A DNA stretch of 64,000 bases from Clostridiaceae bacterium (GCA_012800435.1 JAAZJH010000007.1:27970-91969), one strand, 5' to 3'. Positions 17,429 to 26,689 are shown, counted from the first letter of the stretch. The notes: generated from the sequence alone by a model not told the origin. Numbers and translations are program-made.

Positions 17429-19345
17429 ATGGCAAAAGGAGAGAAGAGGAAAAAGAAAAAATCAGGCGGAGTGAGGAAACTTGACGGTTCTTTAAAAAAA
17501 AGCGTCGCCATTTTCTGTTTTATTTGTTCCCTCGCATTACTTTATCTTAACTCGTTCAGCTTGATGATAACGGTGAAAAAGAATGCTATCAGTCTTGCAT
17601 TTATGTTAGCTCTGACGTTTATTTTTTATCCAGCAACTCGAAATTCAAACAGAGAAAAGCCTACTTTATTGGATTGGATTTTAGCAACACTCAGCGTGGC
17701 AACGTGTGTGTTCATTTTTTCAAGCTACGATAGTCTTATTGCTAGAAACCTTGTTCCTACAGTACTAGAACTTGTTGCAAGTGCCCTGCTTGTCGTCTTG
17801 GTGCTCGAGTCCGTGCGTCGCTCAAGCGGAGTTATTTTACCTATTCTAGCAGTTATATTTATTATCTATGCTAGATTTGGCATCTACTTCCCGGGGATTC
17901 TCAAGCACAAAGGTTTTCTTTGGAGTAGAATTCTGACACGTTTAAGCCTCGCAGATACTGGAATCTGGGGAACTAGCTTGACGACGGCAGTTTCGTACGT
18001 GTTTATGTTCATTATGTTTGGCTGCTTCCTTAATAATTCCGGTACTGCAAAATTCTTTAATGATTTTTCGATTGCTTTTGCTGGACGCCTACGCGGCGGT
18101 CCTGCCCAAGTTGCCGTTATTTCTTCAGGCTTGATGGGAACGATTAGCGGCAGCGCACAGGCTAATGTTGCAACCACCGGCGCTTTTACCATTCCTCTAA
18201 TGAAAAAAGTAGGTTATTCCTCTCGCTTTGCTGCCGCCGTTGAAGCTGCGGCTTCAACCGGTGGAATCTTAATGCCTCCTGTTATGGGTGCAGCTTCCTT
18301 TATAATGGCGTCGTTTCTCGGGGTTCCTTATGCGACCATTATGAAGGCTGGCATTATTCCCGCAGTACTTTATTATCTTTCGATTTTCTTCATGGTAGAT
18401 CTTCGTGCCCGAAAACTTAACCTAACCGGTGTTCCTCCTGAGGAACTGCCGGATCTAAAGAAAGTCTTCAAGGAAACAGGGCATATGTTAGTTCCTATTG
18501 TTGTAGTAATTTATACGTTACTTACTGGATTTTCAGCAATTCTATGTGCGGTTTTTGGTATTGCCTCCACAGTACTGGTTAGTTCGCTCCGAAAAAGTAC
18601 TAGGATGAGTCCTAAAGTCCTATTTGAAACGTTAGTCGATTCTGCAAGACAGTCTATTACGGTAACTACGGCCTGTGCGATGGTAGGAATCATTATTGCA
18701 GTTGTCGGTATGACGGGGCTTGGCCAAGTACTTGCTTTGAACATCATGAATATTTCTCAGGGGCATCTGTGGCTCGCCCTAGCAATGATTATGCTCGCTG
18801 CACTAATTTTGGGTATGGGACTTCCCTCTACGGCGTGCTACATTATTACTTCTAGTGTTGCTGCTCCTGCACTTGTTACTATGGGGATCTCGCCACTGGT
18901 TGCTCACTTCTTTGCCTTTTACTACGGATGTATGTCTGGTATTGTTCCTCCAGTTGCACTGACCTCCTATACAGCAGCGGGTCTTTCAGGCTCCAATCCT
19001 ATGGAAGTAGCCGTTTCTGCTTTCCGATTAGCCTCTGCCGGTCTTATTATTCCCTTCATCTTTGCTTACTCTCCAATCATGTTATTGCAGGGCGATTTTA
19101 CTCCTTTCGCTCTCGTAACAGTTATTATCTCTGCGATGATTGGTGTTTATTTCCTTGGCTGTGGTTTAGAGGGATATTTCAGAACGCCCCTACCCATGGT
19201 TGCACGCATTCCTTTAATTGGATTCGCCTTATGTTTGATTATTCCTGGTTTAGTAAGCGACCTCATCGGCATCGTTGGCGGTTCGGTTACCCTCGCGATA
19301 GCTACGTACTATGTAAAGCGTAAAACCAAAGTCCAGTCTCAGTGA
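17429..19345 (+). CDS. TRAP transporter permease, fused DctQM type (4TM/12TM)
   Basis: Polytopic membrane protein of 638 residues in which the small DctQ-like and large DctM-like subunits are fused, as is usual for TAXI systems. The N-terminal part has about four to five hydrophobic helices. The large domain carries SSGLMGTISGSAQANVATTG near residue 230, AAASTGGILMPPVMGAASF near residue 273, and the second repeat ILGMGLPSTACYIITSS near residue 467 with MSGIVPPVALTSYTAAG. Of two ATGs, the one at 17429 lies eight bases after AGGAGG and is preferred to 17423. It uses a Na+ or H+ gradient to import the ligand delivered by the lipoprotein. Confidence 0.92.
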   Translation: MAKGEKRKKKKSGGVRKLDGSLKKSVAIFCFICSLALLYLNSFSLMITVKKNAISLAFMLALTFIFYPATRNSNREKPTLLDWILATLSVATCVFIFSSYDSLIARNLVPTVLELVASALLVVLVLESVRRSSGVILPILAVIFIIYARFGIYFPGILKHKGFLWSRILTRLSLADTGIWGTSLTTAVSYVFMFIMFGCFLNNSGTAKFFNDFSIAFAGRLRGGPAQVAVISSGLMGTISGSAQANVATTGAFTIPLMKKVGYSSRFAAAVEAAASTGGILMPPVMGAASFIMASFLGVPYATIMKAGIIPAVLYYLSIFFMVDLRARKLNLTGVPPEELPDLKKVFKETGHMLVPIVVVIYTLLTGFSAILCAVFGIASTVLVSSLRKSTRMSPKVLFETLVDSARQSITVTTACAMVGIIIAVVGMTGLGQVLALNIMNISQGHLWLALAMIMLAALILGMGLPSTACYIITSSVAAPALVTMGISPLVAHFFAFYYGCMSGIVPPVALTSYTAAGLSGSNPMEVAVSAFRLASAGLIIPFIFAYSPIMLLQGDFTPFALVTVIISAMIGVYFLGCGLEGYFRTPLPMVARIPLIGFALCLIIPGLVSDLIGIVGGSVTLAIATYYVKRKTKVQSQ

Positions 19346-19404
19346 TGTTGATCGTGATCATTACTGAGGATTAGTACGAGCTAAGCTATAAGTGAAGTAT
19401 AAAG

Positions 19405-19460
19405 AAACGCTGCAACTAGATATATCCAGTAGATGAAAAGTTGCAGCGTTTTTGTTTTTT
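19405..19460. terminator. Bidirectional intrinsic terminator
   Basis: AAACGCTGCAACT (19405-19417) pairs with AGTTGCAGCGTTT (19439-19451), followed by a T-rich run on the plus strand. It lies between the convergent TRAP permease and glnS genes, about 60 bases after the permease stop and directly at the glnS 3' end, and can serve both. It also marks the right limit of the catabolic island. Confidence 0.85.
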
Positions 19461-21198
19461 ATATTTCCGGTTTATAAGAATCTCGCAGCGATACTGAGCG
19501 ATTGAACACGAGATGCTCATTCGTGGAGTCATGGTTATCTTCAATGAAGTATCCTTGTCGCATGAACTGATAACCAATTTTGGAATGCGTCGTCGCAAGC
19601 CACGGTTCCACAAAGGCATTTTTAAGGACGGTCAGCGAGTTAGGATTCAAAAGCTCATGGTAATCTCTCGTGTCTCCGTCGGGATCCTCGACAGTGAATA
19701 GATGGTCGTAGAGGCGGACTTCACAGGGAACGGCCGTTTCCTCGTCCAGCCAGTGGATTGTGCCGCGAACTCTTTCACCCGGAGGTGATGCGCCGCCGTA
19801 TGTTCCGGGAATATACTCCGCAAACACTTCTGTTACCGTGCCATCGTCATCTTTTACACAGCCGGTACAGCGAATGATACAGGCGCCGCGGAGGCGTACG
19901 AGATTCCCCGGATAAAGACGATAGTATTTCGGAGGCGGATCTTCCATAAAATCTTCACGTTCAATGAGGAGATGACGCGAGAATGTGATCTCATGCGAAC
20001 CTGCCTTAGGATCGTTGGGGTGATTGTCAACGGTGAAAGTTTCGCTTTGTCCTTCGGGATAATTCGTGATAGTCAGCCTTACCGGATCAAGGACGCTCAT
20101 AGCGCGGGGAGCGCGTTTATTAAGATCTTCTCTAAGACAATACTCCAAGAATTTGACATCGACGACACTCGGCACTTTCGAGACGCCGTTTCGCTCACAA
20201 AAATCGCGTATAGCGCGCGGTGTGTAGCCGCGACGGCGAAGGCCGCTCAGTGTGGGAAGGCGCGGATCATCCCATCCGTCAACGAGTCCTTCTTCTACGA
20301 TCGCGCGCAGCTTGCGCTTGCTCATGACGGTGTAATTGATGTTGAGTCGCGCAAACTCAATCTGACGCGGTTTGGAAGGCAGCGAACAGTTTGCGACAAC
20401 CCAGTCAAATAACGGTCGATGATCTTCAAATTCAAGCGAACACAGTGAATGCGTAATGTGTTCAAGCGCGTCTGAAATCGGGTGGGCGAAGTCGTACATA
20501 GGGTAGATGCACCATGTATCGCCGGTGCGATGGTGTTCCTTATGCGCGATCCGATAGATGACAGGGTCGCGCAGGTTTAAATTGCCGGAAGTCATGTCAA
20601 TCTTCGCGCGAAGCGTGTATCGTCCCTCAGGAAATTCACCTGCCCGCATACGGCGGAAAAGATCCATATTTTCATCAATCGGTCGATCACGCCAAGGGCT
20701 GTTCGTGCCCGGAGTCGTCAGAGTTCCGCGCGCGTCGCGCATCTCCTCAGGTGTTTGCTCGCAAACGAAAGCCAAACCTTTTTCGATGAGTTCTTCCGCA
20801 TAGCCGTACGTTTCCTCGAAGTAATCCGACGCGTGATAGAAGCGGTCGCCCCAGTCATAGCCTAACCAATGAATGTCCTGTTTGATAGCCTTGACGTAAG
20901 ACTCATCTTCTTTTTCAGGATTCGTATCGTCCATACGCAGATTGCACAGGCCGTCGTAAAGCTCTGCTGTTCCAAAATCAATCACGATAGCCTTTGCATG
21001 TCCGATGTGAAGAAATCCGTTCGGTTCAGGGGGAAAGCGCGTGTGAACTTTCAAGCCCTCAAATTGCCCGCCGGGAGCCATATCCTCATCGATGAAATCA
21101 AGGATAAAGTGCGAGATTACATTATCGGTTTCGACTTCTTCTTTTGGCGTAATTTCAGGATAATAATTCATTTCATTTCTTCGAGATACAGGTGTCAT
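19459..21198 (-). CDS. glnS: Glutaminyl-tRNA synthetase
   Basis: Class I synthetase of 579 residues that charges tRNA-Gln directly. The HIGH motif is in PEPNGFLHIGHAKAI near residue 60 and the KMSKS equivalent is VMSKRKL near residue 292. FGTAELYDGLCNLRMDDTNP and HEHHRTGDTWCIYPMYDFAHP-type stretches match the GlnRS catalytic domain, with two anticodon-binding beta-barrels at the C-terminus. An AAGGA site precedes the ATG at 21198. It lies 29 bases after gltX and is probably cotranscribed with it. Many clostridia instead make Gln-tRNA through GatCAB. Confidence 0.95.
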   Translation of the reverse strand: MTPVSRRNEMNYYPEITPKEEVETDNVISHFILDFIDEDMAPGGQFEGLKVHTRFPPEPNGFLHIGHAKAIVIDFGTAELYDGLCNLRMDDTNPEKEDESYVKAIKQDIHWLGYDWGDRFYHASDYFEETYGYAEELIEKGLAFVCEQTPEEMRDARGTLTTPGTNSPWRDRPIDENMDLFRRMRAGEFPEGRYTLRAKIDMTSGNLNLRDPVIYRIAHKEHHRTGDTWCIYPMYDFAHPISDALEHITHSLCSLEFEDHRPLFDWVVANCSLPSKPRQIEFARLNINYTVMSKRKLRAIVEEGLVDGWDDPRLPTLSGLRRRGYTPRAIRDFCERNGVSKVPSVVDVKFLEYCLREDLNKRAPRAMSVLDPVRLTITNYPEGQSETFTVDNHPNDPKAGSHEITFSRHLLIEREDFMEDPPPKYYRLYPGNLVRLRGACIIRCTGCVKDDDGTVTEVFAEYIPGTYGGASPPGERVRGTIHWLDEETAVPCEVRLYDHLFTVEDPDGDTRDYHELLNPNSLTVLKNAFVEPWLATTHSKIGYQFMRQGYFIEDNHDSTNEHLVFNRSVSLRDSYKPEI

Positions 21199-21227
21199 GG
21201 ATATCCTTTCTTATTTGCCACCAAACT

Positions 21228-22709
21228 TCATACCGGTTCAGATACAACGTCCGACTCGTTAAGAAATGTGAGGGCGTTTTTTATGCGAGAGAGTGATTCA
21301 TCTCTTCCAAGAATGACCGCAAGCTCTATGGCTCCGCCCGGCGTGATCGTTTTTCCGGAAAGTGCCAAACGCACTGCACCCATTATTTCGCCTTTCTTTC
21401 TGCTCTGTGTGACGATGGCCAACTCGAACAGATCGTGAAGAGATGATTCATCCCATGATGGAAGCATTTGCATATCAGTAATCAGCGCATCGAGAATCAC
21501 GGCGGCCTTTTCAGCGTTGAGTTTAGCCCTTTTCAGTGTAAAAAGGTCGCGAGTATATGTCGGTGTCTCGACCATAAACGCGATTGTTTCGGGGATGTCT
21601 GAAAGGCGTGTCGTACGCTCTTTTAATACGTGTGCCAGCATCGTGGCATCGTATGGTTTTTCTTCAAATAAGGGATCGGCTTTTTCCTTAACCATCGCGC
21701 ACCATTTGTCGTCCGGAAGGTTTTTGATGTATTGCTCGTTCATCCAGTTCAGTTTCTTATACGAAAACACTGCGGGCGCTTTATTGATACCTGAGATAGT
21801 GAATGCCGATTCCAATTCCTCTAACGTGAAGTTTTCACGGGTGGTGTTGCCCGGCGACCACCCGAGGAAGGCGATCATGTTGATGATGGCTTCAGGAAGA
21901 TAACCGGCATCGATCAATTCGTCAAAACTTGTAGCTCCGTGTCGTTTCGAAAGTTTTCTACCGTCTTCACCGACGATCAGCGGAAGATGCACATAAACAG
22001 GAATCTCCCAGCCGAAAGCTTCGTAAAGCAGATTATATTTAGGTGTGGAGGAAAGATATTCGGATCCGCGCACGACGTGCGTGATGCCCATCAATTGATC
22101 GTCAACGACGTTGGCGAAATTGTAAGTCGGATATCCGTCAGATTTGATCAGGACCTGATCCTCAAGCGTTTTGTTGTCTACGATGATCGTGCCGTACACG
22201 GCGTCGGTAAAAGAGGTTTCACCATCTAGCGGCATCTTCTGGCGGATCACATACGACTCGCCTGCTTCAATCCTGGCCGCAGCATCAGCGGGGTCGATAT
22301 CGCGGCAGTGACGGTCGTAACCGATAAATGCCTCGCCGACCTGTTCCTCATGTAATGAGGCGAGGCGTTCAATCGAACAGAAACAAGGGTACGCATCGCC
22401 TTGCTCTACTAGTTCGATCGCGTAACGGCGATAGGTCGGCAAGCGTTCACTTTGGATATATGGACCGAAGGGACCGCCGATATCAGGGCCTTCATCATGT
22501 TGCAGACCGCACGTTTGAAGTGTGTTGTAGATCGCTTCAACGGCACCGTCAACGATGCGCTCGCGATCGGTATCCTCAATGCGAAGGATAAAATGACCGC
22601 CCGCAACACGTGCAATAAGGTATTCGTAAAGTGCGGATCGCAGGTTGCCGATATGCATGATTCCGGTCGGGCTTGGAGCAAAACGTGTTCTTACAACGGC
22701 GTTTGCCAT
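21228..22709 (-). CDS. gltX: Glutamyl-tRNA synthetase
   Basis: Class I synthetase of 493 residues that attaches Glu to tRNA-Glu. HIGH is in FAPSPTGIMHIGNLRSALYE at the N-terminus, and the KMSKS motif is KLSKRHGATSF near residue 250. The anticodon-binding alpha-helical domain follows, with length typical of bacterial GltX. It heads a two-gene operon with glnS. With a dedicated GlnRS next door, this enzyme need not misacylate tRNA-Gln, though discrimination cannot be read from sequence alone. The divergent DUF5685 gene starts 176 bases away. Confidence 0.96.
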   Translation of the reverse strand: MANAVVRTRFAPSPTGIMHIGNLRSALYEYLIARVAGGHFILRIEDTDRERIVDGAVEAIYNTLQTCGLQHDEGPDIGGPFGPYIQSERLPTYRRYAIELVEQGDAYPCFCSIERLASLHEEQVGEAFIGYDRHCRDIDPADAAARIEAGESYVIRQKMPLDGETSFTDAVYGTIIVDNKTLEDQVLIKSDGYPTYNFANVVDDQLMGITHVVRGSEYLSSTPKYNLLYEAFGWEIPVYVHLPLIVGEDGRKLSKRHGATSFDELIDAGYLPEAIINMIAFLGWSPGNTTRENFTLEELESAFTISGINKAPAVFSYKKLNWMNEQYIKNLPDDKWCAMVKEKADPLFEEKPYDATMLAHVLKERTTRLSDIPETIAFMVETPTYTRDLFTLKRAKLNAEKAAVILDALITDMQMLPSWDESSLHDLFELAIVTQSRKKGEIMGAVRLALSGKTITPGGAIELAVILGRDESLSRIKNALTFLNESDVVSEPV

Positions 22710-22885
22710 GGGCAGTATCTCTCTTTCTTAACCATAGATAGTTTGTTTCATCCAGTAGGCTGTCATCACATTGTATTACGGCGTTTATGCCGACATTTGA
22801 AACTCCGTCCATCATAGCATAGTAAGCGCCTTTTACACTGTGCTAAACTCATTAAGAAAATATTATTTGGAGGCACGTCTTTTGC

Positions 22886-24007
22886 GTGTTTGGTTACGTT
22901 CGTCCTGAAAAACCTGTCTTACTAATGCGTGATTTCGCGCTCTATAAGGCCGTGTATTGCGGTCTTTGTAAGTCGCTCGGTCGTCGATACGGTCAGATTT
23001 CGCGCGTAGCGGTAACATTTGACATGACTTTTCTTGCCATTGTGCTCATGGCTTTTGCTCCGGAAGATCCTAGCGTTCGAGAAGAAGGATGCATACTGAA
23101 TCCCATCAAGAAAAAACCTATTATGGTGAATAACACATTACTTGATTACGTTGCCGATCTTTCGTGTCTGCTTGCTTACGCGTCGGCGCGCGATAATGCG
23201 CTCGATGATCAGCCGATCCGGGGTACAGCTGAATCTCTTCTTTTGCTTCGATCCGGGAAAAAAGCGCAGTGTCATCAGCCGGAGGCAGCGTCTTCAATCC
23301 GAAGCTCACTTAATAAGCTTTCCGAATTGGAGAAAGGAGAACCAACATTCGAAGCAGCGTCGGTGTTCGGTCGATTAATTTCTGAGTTGACGAAGATAGG
23401 GTTTGACATAGTTGCGCAATTATGGAACACCTCCGCGAATAAAAACGAGAACAAACTCTCAGCTCGGCAGGATGAAACGTCTATTTTCATATCGGATATA
23501 CCGATGGAAGAGGCGATCGTCAATTCACGAGACGTTGTTACTGATGCGCTTCCTTCTTCACCTGATAATGTTCCCGACGATAGCCTTTCTTATTATTCAT
23601 CGGATATGGCGATGGATGAAGAATTTTTCTCATCACAGGATCGTCTTCGGCAAGAAGCGTTGCCCTTTTCACCGGAAGATTCGGATGGCAAGGTTACCTC
23701 ATTTTACCGATATATGATCGGTGATGCGATGTGCGCGCTCGGTCAATGGGTGTATCTCATCGATGCCATTGACGATCTGGAAAAAGATCGCAAAAAACAG
23801 AATTGGAATCCATTTCTTCGTTTGACCGGTGAGGAAGTCAAAGACGAAGCGACGACACGTCTTTGCCTCGCCGAGGACAAGATTGATCGCGGTTTTGCGC
23901 TTCTTCATTATCCGAGAATGGGCGCGCTTGTGTATAATGTGGTCGTGCACGGTCTTCCGAAAACGAGACTGCGTGTGCTCGCAGGCGAGAAATTGCCGCG
24001 AATCTGA
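22886..24007 (+). CDS. DUF5685 family protein
   Basis: A 373-residue protein of unknown function. The N-terminus, FGYVRPEKPVLLMRDFALYK then AVYCGLCKSLGRRYGQ, is the family signature and includes a Cys-x2-Cys pair. Helical stretches resembling a prenyltransferase/squalene-synthase-like all-alpha fold follow, including IDAIDDLEKDRKKQNWNPF near residue 292, an Asp-rich motif. The middle (about residues 185-265) is an acidic, low-complexity insertion with two similar SSPDN/FSPED segments, expected to be disordered. The start is GTG with GGAGG 12 bases upstream. It is followed by a DnaJ-like gene 14 bases later, a pairing seen in several clostridia. Confidence 0.8.
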   Translation: MFGYVRPEKPVLLMRDFALYKAVYCGLCKSLGRRYGQISRVAVTFDMTFLAIVLMAFAPEDPSVREEGCILNPIKKKPIMVNNTLLDYVADLSCLLAYASARDNALDDQPIRGTAESLLLLRSGKKAQCHQPEAASSIRSSLNKLSELEKGEPTFEAASVFGRLISELTKIGFDIVAQLWNTSANKNENKLSARQDETSIFISDIPMEEAIVNSRDVVTDALPSSPDNVPDDSLSYYSSDMAMDEEFFSSQDRLRQEALPFSPEDSDGKVTSFYRYMIGDAMCALGQWVYLIDAIDDLEKDRKKQNWNPFLRLTGEEVKDEATTRLCLAEDKIDRGFALLHYPRMGALVYNVVVHGLPKTRLRVLAGEKLPRI

Positions 24008-24021
24008 GCGGGAGGATACTG

Positions 24022-24405
24022 ATGAGCCGCAATCCTTACACTGTGCTAGGCGTTCCGCCTAATGCGTCAAAAGAAGAAGTACGCAAGGCGTACCGCGAAC
24101 TCGTGCGAAAATACCATCCGGATCAATTTCAGGATGAACGTGCCAAGGAGCTTGCCGAGCAGAAAATGCGCGAAATTAACGCAGCGTATGATGAAATCAC
24201 TCGCGGTAATCAACAATATCATGGACAACCTTGGGGAGGCGCTTGGGGTGCGGGGCAGAGTCCGCCGCAGCAGACGCATTGGCAGAATCAGTCACCTTAT
24301 TACCAAAGTCGTTCTGACGACAACTGTTGTCAGACGATGACTTGTCTTTGCTGTGCCGACTCATGCTGTGAATGCATGGGCGGCGATTTGTGTCTTTGCT
24401 GCTGA
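24022..24405 (+). CDS. Short J-domain protein with Cys-rich C-terminus
   Basis: A 127-residue protein. Residues 1-65 form a J domain with the HPD motif in VRKYHPDQFQDE, which should stimulate an Hsp70 ATPase. A Gln/Gly/Trp-rich linker follows, then a C-terminal cluster of about ten Cys (CCQTMTCLCCADSCCECMGG and LCLCC). There is no zinc-finger or substrate-binding domain of classical DnaJ. The cysteines may bind metal or be lipid- or membrane-associated; this is not resolved. It sits between a DUF5685 gene and a membrane protein gene that overlaps its stop, so the three probably work together. Confidence 0.85.
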   Translation: MSRNPYTVLGVPPNASKEEVRKAYRELVRKYHPDQFQDERAKELAEQKMREINAAYDEITRGNQQYHGQPWGGAWGAGQSPPQQTHWQNQSPYYQSRSDDNCCQTMTCLCCADSCCECMGGDLCLCC

Positions 24406-24959
24406 TGACCGACATGAACGATCATGAAAGTCGGCGATCGACGGCATTGTCGCTCACCTATGGCGGCATACTGGTCGCGTTGGCGTGGCTTTTTCTTATT
24501 TTGCCGGATGTTTTTCCAATAGGTCGCCTTTTCACATATCTTTTATCCTCGTTGGCGACGGTGGCGGCATTTCACATTCTCGGTAGTAGAGGAAGCGTTT
24601 TAGTGTATTTAGCGACGGGTGTACTGGCGTTCATATGGCCGGGGATTCTAAGAAGTCTGCTTTATTTACTGGGCGTAGGTCTTCTGCCCATTATGATATT
24701 GCGATTGCGCGACCGCGTTTCACTGACATCGTTGCGAATCATCGTCCATGCAGTGATGACAACTATCCTTATCGGGATGATTTTTCTTTTCGGGGTCGAC
24801 CGATTGTTTAAACGGATGCTATGGGTCTCTAGGCGCGATTTGGTTTTAGTAGCAATACTTTTATTTCAAGTTGTGATCGTAATCTATTTTTATGTGTTCA
24901 ATCTTTTTGAGCGTCTTTTTCTTCGGCGTATTTTACCTTATATCAGGCGACATAATTGA
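24405..24959 (+). CDS. Hypothetical polytopic membrane protein
   Basis: A 184-residue protein, not recognised. Its ATG overlaps the stop of the J-domain gene (TGATG), implying translational coupling. It has about five hydrophobic segments: TYGGILVALAWLFLILPDVF, a second near residue 45, VLVYLATGVLAFIWPGI near residue 67, one near residue 90 and two in the C-terminal half separated by LFKRMLWVSRRD. Segment layout is compatible with DUF2232-like small membrane proteins, but I do not see a decisive motif. It ends before a 137-base convergent spacer with no clear terminator. Confidence 0.7.
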   Translation: MTDMNDHESRRSTALSLTYGGILVALAWLFLILPDVFPIGRLFTYLLSSLATVAAFHILGSRGSVLVYLATGVLAFIWPGILRSLLYLLGVGLLPIMILRLRDRVSLTSLRIIVHAVMTTILIGMIFLFGVDRLFKRMLWVSRRDLVLVAILLFQVVIVIYFYVFNLFERLFLRRILPYIRRHN

Positions 24960-25096
24960 CGTCATTCAGGGTGATAAAAAACGTCCGGACTTGATCGTAG
25001 GCCATGATCGGGTTATTCATCGATTTTGAGTTGTTTCAATGCGAGTGAACTGATGTCGAAAATAAGAAATTTGAACGTGAATTGGAAATTTCGCGT

Positions 25097-26689
25097 TTAG
25101 TTTTGTTTATCGGCGATAATCAAGTCATGCGCCGATTCCGCGATTTTTTCAAGACGGTTGAGTCTGCTCCAGTGGAATATGGCGGCAATTTGCCGAAGAA
25201 CATAAACGGCCAGCATCAAGGAGAGCAAGACGCCTGTCGTAAAGATAACCGACGCGAGGTTGGGATTTTGTTGAATTTGGGTGATGAAACTGTTTATCGC
25301 GCTTTCTTTAGGCAGAATGTCACGGTCAGATCCTACAGGAACTTGAATGCGAACGCCGTTGAGCATTGTAAACGTCACTTGTCCTGTTGTTTCATCCCGC
25401 GTGACGGGGAGAGGGTAGGGGGCGTTGCCGAAATAGTCAAGCGTCGGTTCGAGATAAGTGTTATTTTTAGGATGCACGTATGCGGCATCTACAAGATAAA
25501 CGAGATTGAAATATTCGCCATTGTCTGCTTTCTCTGTAGCGCCTGCATAAGGCTCGCCTTTACGGGCCAGTGTCGTCATCGTATAAAAGTTGTCAATTTC
25601 ATCATAGAGATTAAGGATAGCGCGATCTTCGGTAGATGAATCAGTGTCGACCGCGATCACCGACAGAGGAATGCCATTTTTTGTTTTTCCGTAGTTAATC
25701 GATAGCGAATAACGGTTTTGTGAAGGGAAAAAAGCGGCTGCCTCAATTTTGCCGTCCGAAAGCGTGATCAAACTGCTCTCAGGTGATCGGAACGATGTGA
25801 TGTGCTCTTGGTCTCCGCTCATAAACGTAATCAGCGGATTTGTTTCTTTGAATAATGCTGCCGCACGTGGAAGGTTTCGAACGGCAGAGACGAGCTTTGC
25901 GGTGTCCTGAAGTGTTGTGAGTACAGTTTTCGCTTTTACCTCATATTCTTCCGATGACGATTGATCTATATTCTCTGTCTTTTTGGAGGGCGTATTTTCT
26001 TCGGAGTCGCTGTTTGAAGCGTCCTTTTCGTTGCGAGTACCCGACGGATCAGTTGGGTCGAACGGAGCGCTGCTTGAATCGTTGCCCATTGTTTCAACTG
26101 AGTAAAACGTTGTTTGAGTCATCCCAAGAATTTGTGCCGTTTCCTGCATCTCGGTAAGAAACGCCTGGTTGGAGGGGGATATTTTGGAAATAATGGCGAG
26201 CGCGGCTGCGTCCGAATGATTAAAGAGCATGTGAAGAAGTAAAAAACGAAGTGAGAGCAGGTCATTCTCCTGAAAAACGATGTTATTGAAATTATGCTCT
26301 TCACGACTTCGTAAAGCGATTTCCTCATTGATAGTGATCATCGTGTCCGCGGGAAGCCGTTGTGTGGCAATGTAGAGGATCATTAGGTGTGAGATACCCG
26401 GAATCTCAAGTTTTTCGCTGCTCTTGCGATCAAAAAGATCGACATCATGCAGGCGCTCTTTAACTAAGACGGCCGACATGGTTGTTGACGGATTGAATCC
26501 TTCGTATATCGGCGGTTGTTCTTCATCTTCTTGATCAAGCGCAAGTACCGGCCATGCGGTTAAAAACATGCTGAAGATAAGAGCTATGGCAAGAGCCGAC
26601 GCGAGACACACTTTGCGTCGTCTTGTACGATCACGCCAAAAAGCGTTCGGTTTAAATCTTATCTTACTTTTTTTGTTCAAGATGCTCAT
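25097..26689 (-). CDS. Catalytically degenerate D-Ala-D-Ala carboxypeptidase homologue, membrane-anchored
   Basis: A 530-residue protein with an N-terminal hydrophobic segment (about residues 28-50) and a C-terminal one (about 482-505). Between them the order of blocks follows PBP5-type carboxypeptidases, aligned by hand to the intact homologue at 59248-60528. The SxxK motif reads GISH (residues 98-101), SxN reads NHS (157-159) and KTG reads KIE (314-316). All three active-site motifs are lost, so transpeptidase or carboxypeptidase chemistry is not expected. An acidic Ser/Asp-rich insertion occupies about residues 201-250. It may bind peptidoglycan or scaffold other envelope proteins. Confidence 0.75.
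   Translation of the reverse strand: MSILNKKSKIRFKPNAFWRDRTRRRKVCLASALAIALIFSMFLTAWPVLALDQEDEEQPPIYEGFNPSTTMSAVLVKERLHDVDLFDRKSSEKLEIPGISHLMILYIATQRLPADTMITINEEIALRSREEHNFNNIVFQENDLLSLRFLLLHMLFNHSDAAALAIISKISPSNQAFLTEMQETAQILGMTQTTFYSVETMGNDSSSAPFDPTDPSGTRNEKDASNSDSEENTPSKKTENIDQSSSEEYEVKAKTVLTTLQDTAKLVSAVRNLPRAAALFKETNPLITFMSGDQEHITSFRSPESSLITLSDGKIEAAAFFPSQNRYSLSINYGKTKNGIPLSVIAVDTDSSTEDRAILNLYDEIDNFYTMTTLARKGEPYAGATEKADNGEYFNLVYLVDAAYVHPKNNTYLEPTLDYFGNAPYPLPVTRDETTGQVTFTMLNGVRIQVPVGSDRDILPKESAINSFITQIQQNPNLASVIFTTGVLLSLMLAVYVLRQIAAIFHWSRLNRLEKIAESAHDLIIADKQN

Noticed and set aside
9102..19458. Genomic island ends marked by tRNA, integrase or direct repeats
   Set aside because: None of these was seen at either boundary, so transfer is suggested only by composition and gene content.
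19972..20412. 146-codon plus-strand ORF inside glnS
   Set aside because: It is opposite the conserved GlnRS catalytic domain. The same applies to the long frames opposite gltX, dnaK and dnaJ.
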